Below, piece by piece: positions 1 to 5,090 of a stretch of DNA of 6,756 nt (its first letter is position 1; each line of letters opens with the position of its first letter). The stretch comes from Candidatus Zophobacter franzmannii (GTDB lineage Bacteria > Cloacimonadota > Cloacimonadia > Cloacimonadales > JAFGVF01): NCBI GenBank assembly GCA_030765245.1, contig JAVCCX010000005.1:1-6756 (forward strand), given 5' to 3'. The position numbers and the translations under genes were made by a program. Under the pieces are notes generated by a model. That model saw nothing but the letters and a program-made list of their open reading frames with translations. It was not told where the DNA came from and made no database searches.

Positions 1-55
1 GAGTATGGGGCAGAGATGGTACATATCTGAAATCTCTTAGGAAGTCCGTTTTCAC
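1..55 (-). CDS. Possible 5' end of a further operon gene (partial, tentative)
   Basis: Downstream of the NimA-like gene on the minus strand, one frame stays open to the window edge and could start at a GTG (positions 55-53). It would encode 18 visible residues beginning MKTDFLRDFRYVPSLPHT. A GAGGGAG sequence lies upstream, but about 14 nt from the GTG, which is too far for a good ribosome binding site. No family can be recognised from so few residues. The plus-strand frames here are also partly open, so a convergent gene ending in this stretch is an equal alternative. I list it only because the tight operon may continue off the left edge. Confidence 0.2.
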   Translation of the reverse strand, partial: MKTDFLRDFRYVPSLPHT

Positions 56-81
56 TGCGTTCTGACAAACTCCCTCTTCGA

Positions 82-537
82 TTATCTCTTCTTCCCTGTC
101 ATCTCTTCAATATCAACGCAGAGGATACCGACACTGTCAAAGCATCCACCTTTGAAATCCCACTCTTTATCTGGAATATACTGCTCCATCAGGACTTGCA
201 TGGAAAATGCTTTCTCTTCATCGTCAGATACTTCTCGTACCTTGCCTTTTCCGCATACAGAACGATACAGCATAGTACAATGGGAAGCGACTCCATCGGT
301 GATGAGTCTGTGATCGATTGAGATTGCAAATGAGCAATGCTGGTTCAATCTTAGTACATCAAGCTTCTTGCCTTCTGTGGCACAATGGATGTATATTTTA
401 TTATCTGCGTAGCCATAGTTAAATGGCAGGGTATATGGGTAATCTCCGTCTATCAAGGATAGATAGCAGACCACACCTTTCTTGATTACTCCCTCAATTT
501 CAGCAAATTCTTTTATTTCTCTCTCAGCCTTTCTCAT
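82..537 (-). CDS. NimA-like pyridoxamine 5'-phosphate oxidase (PNPOx)-fold flavoprotein
   Basis: A 151-residue protein of the Pyridox_ox_2/NimA-like group: small split-barrel cytosolic proteins that usually bind FMN as dimers. Some members (Nim) reduce 5-nitroimidazoles; most have no known substrate. Visible signatures are PYTLPFNYGY (residues 34-43), IYIHCATEGKKLD (48-60, flavin-phosphate region), the strand YRSVCGKGKV (91-100) and the closing IEEMTGKK (143-150), which is typical of the family. The length is normal. It is the last clear gene of the operon: its ATG overlaps the TGA of the HAD gene as ATGA, with GAGAGG 5 nt upstream, so translation is probably coupled. It is fairly cysteine-rich, with seven Cys. 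The family is confident; the substrate is unknown. Its place behind a B6-vitamer kinase permits a B6 role, but true PdxH enzymes are longer (about 200 residues or more) and form a different subfamily, so genuine PNP oxidase activity should not be assumed. Confidence 0.87.
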   Translation of the reverse strand: MRKAEREIKEFAEIEGVIKKGVVCYLSLIDGDYPYTLPFNYGYADNKIYIHCATEGKKLDVLRLNQHCSFAISIDHRLITDGVASHCTMLYRSVCGKGKVREVSDDEEKAFSMQVLMEQYIPDKEWDFKGGCFDSVGILCVDIEEMTGKKR

Positions 538-1346
538 ATAATCCTCTCTATCATTTCAGTAAAACCATTCTGGTTATTAGACGCAACCACATCATACCTT
601 GCTTTCAGTTCTTTGGGAGCATTTATCACGACAAAACTATTATCAGTAATCTCCAGCATCGCAAGGTCATTATAATCGTTACCAAGCACTGCAATCTCTG
701 CTCTATCTATCTCTAATCTCTCTGCAAGAAGCAGGGCTGTATGTCCTTTGGAAACATCTTTTGGGAAGATCTCAATCCAGGTTGAGCGTTTATCCAATGG
801 GGAAGTTGCTCTGATTACATTGAGGTCAGGCATCTGTTTTCTAAGCCTTTCAATAGTTTCCTCACCACCCTCAGGGACAATCCCAAGCACCTGTGTCGCA
901 GGTTTATAGCGGTGACTTTCTTTAATCAGTTCGGTACTAAAGCTCTCGTAAAGTTTCAGTCTTCTCCGAAAGTCCGGATTCTTACATCCGGTACTGTAAT
1001 AGAAGAACTTATGATTCTCAGGGATTGGCTCATGAATCATGAAGTCGATATCCTGTTCCATTAGGATATTAGTGCACTCAATGACCTCTTCTTTTGTTAA
1101 CTCAGCGGTTTCAAGGAGAGTTTGAGTCTGCCAGTTCATCAATCCACCCCCGGATGAGAAGATTAGGAAATCAATTGGAAAGTCAGGGGGAATAGCTTCT
1201 TTAAAGCTATAGAGTGAACGGCCGGTGGCAATTGCCCTGATAATCTTCTTCTTCCCAAGCTTTTCAAGAGTGTAAAGGTCAATCTCGCTTATCGCATGCC
1301 TGTCATTCAAAAGGGTTCCGTCCAGATCAGTAATAATCAATTTCAT
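534..1346 (-). CDS. Cof-type HAD-IIB family sugar/cofactor phosphatase
   Basis: A 270-residue cytosolic HAD-superfamily hydrolase of the Cof/IIB type, a normal length for the family. All four HAD motifs are visible: motif I DLDGT (residues 7-11; D7 nucleophile, D9 acid/base), motif II with T41 in ATGRS, motif III Lys (K200 in VSKG), and motif IV GNDYND (222-227, Mg2+ binding). The C2B cap lies between motifs II and III. Family members dephosphorylate sugar phosphates, FMN, PLP or thiamine intermediates, and substrate cannot be read from sequence. The start is fixed by MKLIITDLDG and by GGAG 6 nt upstream, which lies inside the last codons of the kinase gene (ATG GAG TAG). The kinase stop is only 3 bp from this ATG and this gene's stop overlaps the next ATG, so it is embedded in one mRNA. 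E. coli YbhA, of the same broad class, acts on PLP; a PLP phosphatase role beside the kinase is inference. Confidence 0.93.
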   Translation of the reverse strand: MKLIITDLDGTLLNDRHAISEIDLYTLEKLGKKKIIRAIATGRSLYSFKEAIPPDFPIDFLIFSSGGGLMNWQTQTLLETAELTKEEVIECTNILMEQDIDFMIHEPIPENHKFFYYSTGCKNPDFRRRLKLYESFSTELIKESHRYKPATQVLGIVPEGGEETIERLRKQMPDLNVIRATSPLDKRSTWIEIFPKDVSKGHTALLLAERLEIDRAEIAVLGNDYNDLAMLEITDNSFVVINAPKELKARYDVVASNNQNGFTEMIERII

Positions 1347-1349
1347 AAT

Positions 1350-2219
1350 CTACTCCATAAGTTGGTAAGTACTCAAATTCATGGGTGAATTCAGGCTGGC
1401 AAGGGTCTTCTCAATGAATACACCTTCCTGCTCCGACTTCTGATAACCAAAGGTTGAACGAATCGCAAGGGAGACAAACTGCACTGCTCGTTCAAGAGCA
1501 ATAGGTAGGCTGTCACCCTGCATTAAACTACCGTTAAGTACGCTTGTAAACACATCCCCGGTCCCGGGATACTCTGCCGGAAGGTAAGTACATTCCACCT
1601 TCCAGAAACGGTTCATATCTTTATGATAACCTGCAACCGAGGTTAAAGCACGCTTTTTATTTGGAATACTAGTAATAACTGAAATCTTCGGACCGAGTTC
1701 TGATAACTTGAAACACCACTCTTTTATCTGTTCATTAGACATATCTGTGGGTATCTCTTTCTCAAGCAGAAAGGCAGCTTCCGTGATATTGGGAGTAATC
1801 AAATCTGCATAACCGACAAGTTCTCTCATTCTGGGAATTATCTCAGGAGTGAACGATGCATACAACTCTCCATTATCAGCCATAACAGGGTCAACAGTAA
1901 CAAGTTGATTATCTTGTCGGAAGTGCTCGATGAAGTCGATAACAATATCGATTTGCTCCGCTGAACCAAGAAATCCGCTGTAGATATTATCAAAGCTGAA
2001 GTTCAGTGTTTTCCAATGAGAGATGAACTCTTTCATTTGAGGAGTAAGATCAAGGAATTTAAAGCCTTTGATGGCTGTGTGAGTAGATAGTACAGCCGTT
2101 GGAACGGAGCTAACCTGAATACCCATAGTATTGAGAATGGGAATAACAACCCCGAGTGAGACTCTACCGTAACCTGACAAATCGTGAAACGCTGCGCAAT
2201 GTTTAATTGGATTAATCAT
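1350..2219 (-). CDS. pdxK: Pyridoxamine/pyridoxal kinase (PfkB/ribokinase superfamily)
   Basis: A 289-residue ATP-dependent kinase that phosphorylates B6 vitamers (pyridoxamine, pyridoxal, possibly pyridoxine) at the 5' hydroxyl, feeding PLP salvage in the cytoplasm. Visible signatures are HDLSGYGRVSL near the N-terminus (residues 12-22; the Ser contacts the pyridoxal ring in known kinases), STHTA (45-49), DPVMADNGELY (110-120), the ITPNITEA segment (141-148) and the anion-hole/catalytic motif PGTGDVF (218-224) with D222 as the expected base. Length and motif order match the COG2240 kinase family rather than ThiD, which is shorter and lacks the N-terminal HDLSGYG pattern. The start is supported by AGGGAG 7 nt upstream, overlapping the stop of the PAP2 gene. 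It is the second gene of the operon, with the HAD gene 3 bp downstream. Vitamer preference is not determined; the symbol denotes the family and is not a claim of PdxK versus PdxY orthology. Confidence 0.93.
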   Translation of the reverse strand: MINPIKHCAAFHDLSGYGRVSLGVVIPILNTMGIQVSSVPTAVLSTHTAIKGFKFLDLTPQMKEFISHWKTLNFSFDNIYSGFLGSAEQIDIVIDFIEHFRQDNQLVTVDPVMADNGELYASFTPEIIPRMRELVGYADLITPNITEAAFLLEKEIPTDMSNEQIKEWCFKLSELGPKISVITSIPNKKRALTSVAGYHKDMNRFWKVECTYLPAEYPGTGDVFTSVLNGSLMQGDSLPIALERAVQFVSLAIRSTFGYQKSEQEGVFIEKTLASLNSPMNLSTYQLME

Positions 2220-2226
2220 AATGACA

Positions 2227-2232
2227 CTCCCT
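2227..2232 (-). promoter_or_regulatory. Shine-Dalgarno of the kinase gene, overlapping the upstream stop
   Basis: The minus strand reads AGGGAG, then 7 nt, then the ATG of the kinase gene. The first two bases of this site are the last two of the PAP2 TAG stop codon (2233-2231), so ribosomes finishing the phosphatase would sit on the kinase start site. This fixes the kinase start and suggests translational coupling. Confidence 0.7.
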
Positions 2233-3028
2233 AAAATTCTAAACTTAGACCAATCAACCCTTCATTAGTCAGATAAGGGGATAATTCTAAATATGACAAG
2301 GTATTTTTCTTATCTCTCCAACTCTCATAACGAACCATCATCCATTTTGTTACTGAATATCCGATTATAGAGCCGATAAATACATCTGTTGCCCAATGTT
2401 TATCATCATACATTCGAGAGAGACCGGAAAGAGTTGCACCACTGTAGAATGCTACTGATAATAGGGGTTTACCCTCTGCGTATTGATGTGATAATACAGT
2501 TGCGAGAGAGAAGGCTAAGGTTGTATGCCCGGACGCAAATGAAGTATCAACACTAAAACTACTTCTATTCCAGAAGTCGTGTCCTTCAGTATGGTCTGGT
2601 CTTCTTCGTTGGGTAGCAATTTTTAGTGTAGAAGTAACTCCTGATGAAAGCAGAGCTCCTCCAAGAGCATAAATTCCAGTGTCCATAAGCTCATTGCTAC
2701 CTATAGCAAAGCCTAATCCACCCACGATTAGATATGATGGGAAGAGGTATTTACCCTCCCCAAAGAGCTTTGCTCCTGCAGAAACATCTGTCAGAAAGGG
2801 AGTCCTATTATCTCTGATAACTCGTCGGATCTCCTCCTCTGTAAAGAAGAGAGCTGTTCCAATTGTTGCAATTGCAATCGTACTTCCAACCAGTGATTTC
2901 TGTATCTCATAGGGATTAGCAAAGACTTTGAATTTATGATCTTGCACGCTTTCAACAGCGATAAGTTGCAAGCTTAAGATTAAGAATAGGAGTGAGATTA
3001 ATATTTTCATATCCGAAGTATTCAACAT
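2231..3028 (-). CDS. PAP2-family (type 2 phosphatidic acid phosphatase) membrane/exported phosphatase
   Basis: A 265-residue PAP2 phosphatase, a family that removes phosphate from lipid phosphates (phosphatidate, undecaprenyl-PP) or small molecules, with the active site facing the periplasm. The three motifs are present: KX6RP (K136 to R143-P144), a variant of PSGH reading ASGH (165-168), and SRX5HX3D (S204-R205, H211, D215). The N-terminus is a signal peptide or anchor (basic start, then a Leu/Ile-rich core, about residues 8-24). Further hydrophobic stretches lie around 47-62, 97-112, 117-132, 167-180, 190-203 and 216-230. The C-terminus (LIGLSLEF) ends in Phe, as in outer-membrane strands, but its meaning here is open. 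The listed ATG at 3028 lacks a Shine-Dalgarno. The internal ATG at 3010 (MKILISLLFL) gives a classical signal peptide and is my preferred start, giving 259 residues. It is the first gene of the operon, 11 bp before the kinase. Substrate unknown. Confidence 0.88.
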   Translation of the reverse strand: MLNTSDMKILISLLFLILSLQLIAVESVQDHKFKVFANPYEIQKSLVGSTIAIATIGTALFFTEEEIRRVIRDNRTPFLTDVSAGAKLFGEGKYLFPSYLIVGGLGFAIGSNELMDTGIYALGGALLSSGVTSTLKIATQRRRPDHTEGHDFWNRSSFSVDTSFASGHTTLAFSLATVLSHQYAEGKPLLSVAFYSGATLSGLSRMYDDKHWATDVFIGSIIGYSVTKWMMVRYESWRDKKNTLSYLELSPYLTNEGLIGLSLEF

Positions 3029-3044
3029 CTATTGTGATTGTCAA
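3016..3044 (-). promoter_or_regulatory. Candidate sigma-70-type promoter for the left operon
   Basis: On the minus strand a perfect TTGACA (3044-3039) is followed after 16 bp by AATACT (3022-3017, four of six matches to TATAAT). Transcription would start close to position 3010, which is the preferred ATG of the PAP2 gene, implying a leaderless or nearly leaderless message. This agrees with the lack of a good ribosome binding site there. The -10 is weak, and a second weak possibility (TATAGT near 3055-3060) lies further upstream, so the assignment is tentative. Confidence 0.35.
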
Positions 3045-3225
3045 TCTAATCCACACTATATGTCATTCGACCTATTGCTAACACTAGTCCTTTACCTTTT
3101 CAATGGTTGAGTGAAGCGAATCCTTGCAATGGTGAAACAAAAGTGCAATTGATTCATCCCAATATCTCCCTTCAATAATTCAGACTCAAAACTTACCAGT
3201 CACTTACTGATTTCTTTCCCGTTTT

Positions 3226-3264
3226 TTACCCGTCTGGGTAGGTTCTGGGTAAGCAAGTGGGTAA
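3226..3264. repeat. Cluster of TGGGTA direct repeats with an inverted TTACCC
   Basis: TGGGTA occurs three times on the plus strand, at 3235-3240, 3246-3251 and 3258-3263 (the last two as TGGGTAA), spaced 11 and 12 bp. They are preceded by TTACCC in inverted orientation at 3226-3231, so the first pair can form a small stem (TACCC-gtct-GGGTA). A further TTACCCA lies at 3534-3540, and an ACTTAC pair at 3191 and 3202 is also 11 bp apart. Near-helical spacing is typical of protein binding sites, but the sequence shows only the repeats; no binding protein is identified. Confidence 0.45.
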
Positions 3265-3311
3265 GAGAGTAGTAAGGGACTAGTTAGAATTATTCAAGAG
3301 AAATGCTAGAG

Positions 3312-3324
3312 AAATCGTCGATTT
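3312..3324. repeat. 13-bp palindrome AAATCG-t-CGATTT
   Basis: Perfect 6-bp arms around a single central base, the size and form of a minimal operator for a dimeric regulator. A second inverted repeat (AAATCCA-6 nt-TGGATTT) follows at 3332-3351. It lies about 300 bp from the nearest intact gene start, so a regulatory role is uncertain, and short AT-rich palindromes arise by chance. Confidence 0.3.
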
Positions 3325-3446
3325 AGTCTTAAAATCCATTGATTTGGATTTGAGAATCACTACAAATAATAAATCTCTTGAAAACAAATACATACAATAC
3401 AACTAAGAAAATGATGTTGTTAAAATAAGTAGTTACAGACCAACAC

Positions 3447-3486
3447 GGACTTAGAAGGATTTACAAGGACTTATTGGGACTTACAA
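3447..3486. repeat. 10-bp tandem repeat, four degenerate copies of GGACTTACAA
   Basis: Four adjacent 10-mers read GGACTTAGAA, GGATTTACAA, GGACTTATTG and GGACTTACAA, all in register with no gaps. The first seven bases (GGAYTTA) are almost invariant. The period is close to one DNA helical turn, so the conserved bases would lie on one face of the helix. It could be a small decayed minisatellite or a set of phased protein-binding sites. No origin-type genes are nearby to support an iteron reading. Confidence 0.6.
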
Positions 3487-3817
3487 AGATAAGAAACACT
3501 TCGTATATTTTTCTTGTCAGGGCAGGTCTGTGCTTACCCAAATTCAGACACCCACAAAGGATACACATACACGAATGTCCAAACAGCTAAATGCCTATAT
3601 TATACTAGGTTCTAAATCAACCATCTTGAAAGTATAAATTTCATTTTAAATAAATTACTTCTAGACAATTGTAGAGTTCAGGATATGTTTAAACCTCACT
3701 TACATATTTACTTTGAAGGATGTTTGCTTGCCAAACCCTAGAATCCCAGTAATACGAATTTCTATCACGATCATTAAATGGTGGTCTATACAATGATTAA
3801 AATAAAAAGAATGCTGT

Positions 3818-4288
3818 ACCCACTTCTACGACTGCTTTATGAAAGAGAATAATTTCTATCCAATAATCGAAGAATTGATAGCCGAGAGTGATTTTACAGG
3901 CAACATAAAACAGAAAAATAAGCAGCTAGAAGATATTAGGAAGCTGATACAAGCAGGCACTATACCAGAATGGATGACCATTCAATTTACGCAGATGCAG
4001 GCCCAATATCCGTAAGGATCGGATCTCCGTCTCCGTTCATCATCTAATAGCGAAGCTCTGGAAAACTTTAATGGAGCCGGATTGTATTCATCGTTGGTGC
4101 ATTTTGCTGCCGAAGGTCCTATAGAAGAAACAATAAAGAGAGTCTGGGCAAGCCTTTGGACATTGCGTGCATTTACAGAACGAGAGTTTCACAAAATCGA
4201 TCACAGAGCTATTGCAACGGAAATTGAATTTCTGGCGACTACCGATGGTGTTTTAAAAATAATGCAGGCACGACCCTGGCTGGATTAG
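3818..4288 (+). pseudogene. Remnant of a PEP/pyruvate-binding domain protein (PPDK N-terminal, ATP-grasp)
   Basis: One frame reads THFYDCFMKENNFYP (from about 3818), RKLIQAGTIPEW, then QMQAQYP, a TAA stop (4013-4015), and continues in the same frame with GSDLRLRSSSNSEALENFN, GAGLYSS, RVWASLWTLRAFTEREF, IDHRAIA and finally TDGVLKIMQARPW before TAG. This is the order of conserved blocks in the PPDK_N/PEP-synthase ATP-grasp domain (RSSSNxE, FNGAGLYxS, RVWASLW, the final KQARPW). Intact members have roughly a hundred or more residues between the IDHRA block and the EIEF...QARPW block; here they are joined directly (HRAIA-TEIEF). The upstream part of the domain and any start are absent. The gene is therefore disabled by an in-frame stop, an internal deletion and 5' loss. 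From 4082 the frame stays open to the TAG (about 68 residues), but I would not treat that as an independent gene. It faces away from the PAP2 operon and converges on nrdG. Confidence 0.82.
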
Positions 4289-4361
4289 ACTGACAAAAGA
4301 GATAGATGACTTCTACTGCAATTGTGTTTAGTGTGTAGAGAAACTAGGAGCATCTTAACCA

Positions 4362-5051
4362 CTATCTTATATGTAATTGAATACCTTTAGTTTCAGCTAT
4401 GTGTCTTAGCTCATCAAAATCCCTTTCCGGAAGAGTGTGAGCATTTCTGTAAGAAGCTCTTAAGGTTGATCCGGGTTGGAATGGTTGAAGATAGTACTTC
4501 TCTTCAGGATGAATCAAATCTATGCACTTCGCAAGGTCAGATACTTTATGTATCCCTGAGACAACTGTTGTTCTGAACTCGTATCTGAGACCTGAGTGAC
4601 GGAGGATATCCATAGACTCAAGCATCTTATCATAGCTATCGAAACCACCGGCTGCAAGTTTGAATTTATCTTCTGAAGCTTTGATATCCATTGCAACAAA
4701 TTCAACAACTTGAGATTCAACAAGCGTCTTCAGTTTTGTTGGCAAAGTTCCATTTGTATCAATCTTAACCAGAAACCCTAAATCTTTTATTCTCTGACAG
4801 AAGCCAATTAAATCATCTTGGAGCAGTGGTTCTCCACCTGTTATAGTAACAGCGTCTAGCTTTCCAATCCGTTTCTCCAAGAAACTAAAGAACTCACTAT
4901 CTGAGTGAAGTTCGTCAAATTTATCGGGTAAAACCAAAGATGGATTATGACAGAATGGGCAACGAAGATTGCAACCTTGGGTAAAAACTATCGCGGAATG
5001 TTTACCGGGATAGTCAATCATTGAGAATTTCTCGTAATGTGGGTATTTCAT
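4362..5051 (-). CDS. nrdG: Anaerobic ribonucleoside-triphosphate reductase activating protein (radical SAM)
   Basis: A 229-residue radical-SAM activase that uses a [4Fe-4S] cluster and S-adenosylmethionine to generate the glycyl radical on NrdD. The cluster motif CxxxCxxC is C27-N-L-R-C31-P-F-C34, preceded by the family signature FSMIDYPGKHSAIVFTQGC (9-27). The SAM-binding GGEP is at 72-75 and DTNG at 98-101, followed by MDIK (121-124) and the conserved YYLQPFQPG (186-194). Length and motifs match the NrdG2 type (about 220-235 residues) rather than the shorter E. coli NrdG. It lies 39 bp downstream of nrdD in the same orientation. No Shine-Dalgarno is visible just before the ATG: the preceding bases are the 3' arm of a strong hairpin plus TTCAAT, so nrdG expression may depend on readthrough and reinitiation. 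The start is chosen because MKYPHYEKFS aligns with the usual family N-terminus. The gene-free stretch 4289-4361 beyond its stop shows no clear terminator. Confidence 0.95.
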   Translation of the reverse strand: MKYPHYEKFSMIDYPGKHSAIVFTQGCNLRCPFCHNPSLVLPDKFDELHSDSEFFSFLEKRIGKLDAVTITGGEPLLQDDLIGFCQRIKDLGFLVKIDTNGTLPTKLKTLVESQVVEFVAMDIKASEDKFKLAAGGFDSYDKMLESMDILRHSGLRYEFRTTVVSGIHKVSDLAKCIDLIHPEEKYYLQPFQPGSTLRASYRNAHTLPERDFDELRHIAETKGIQLHIR

Positions 5052-5055
5052 ATTG

Positions 5056-5083
5056 AAAAAGGGAGCTATAGACAGCTCCCTTT
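5056..5083 (-). terminator. Intercistronic hairpin/terminator between nrdD and nrdG
   Basis: A perfect 10-bp stem, AAAGGGAGCT (5083-5074) pairing with AGCTCCCTTT (5067-5058), with a 6-nt loop (GTCTAT in the minus-strand transcript), is followed by two more T, giving a run of five U. It begins 7 nt after the nrdD stop and ends 6 nt before the nrdG ATG. The U-run exists only in the minus direction, so it reads as a Rho-independent or partial terminator/attenuator for nrdD transcripts. The 5' arm contains GGGAG, the only Shine-Dalgarno-like sequence near nrdG, locked in the stem. Confidence 0.75.
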
Positions 5084-5090
5084 AAATTAT

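Larger units (their letters stand above)
3029..3817. other. Long intergenic region without a supported gene
   Basis: About 790 bp lie between the divergently oriented PAP2 operon and the PEP-domain remnant. All six frames are broken by stops. The only open stretches are around 30-55 codons, with no good start or recognisable family. What it holds: the candidate operon promoter at its left end, a cluster of TGGGTA repeats near 3226-3264, a short palindrome at 3312-3324, a small 7-bp hairpin at 3332-3351, and a 10-bp tandem repeat at 3447-3486. I see no tRNA or rRNA signature, insertion-sequence ends or CRISPR pattern. It may be a decaying gene region, since the neighbouring gene is a remnant, or a regulatory region. 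Confidence 0.6.

Noticed and set aside
2679..2912. Plus-strand 77-codon frame opposite the PAP2 gene
   Set aside because: Antisense shadow of a gene with all family motifs; no ribosome binding site or family signature.
3084..3174. Minus-strand open stretch encoding GRYWDESIALLFHHCK and a further KVKD end
   Set aside because: It looks protein-like but has no start codon, is only about 30 codons, and belongs to no family I recognise. A blastx search of 3080-3300 would settle whether it is a gene fragment.
3447..3486. CRISPR array or plasmid-type iterons
   Set aside because: Units are 10 bp with no spacers, and no cas, rep or partition gene is present.
3430..3593. About 50-codon plus-strand open frame across the 10-bp repeat
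   Set aside because: No ATG or ribosome binding site, unusual composition and no recognisable family; the repeat itself explains the open reading.
3839..4015. A 58-codon plus-strand frame beginning MKENNFYP
   Set aside because: Its residues match the segment just before RSSSN in PEP/pyruvate-binding domains and the frame resumes after the stop; it is the first part of the same pseudogene.
4082..4288. A 68-codon plus-strand frame that could be taken as a small gene
   Set aside because: It starts at a TTG in the middle of the conserved FNGAGLY block, and recognisable homology continues upstream through the same frame, so it is the tail of a decayed gene.
4520..4723. 67-codon minus-strand frame inside nrdG
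   Set aside because: Out-of-frame shadow of the well supported nrdG.
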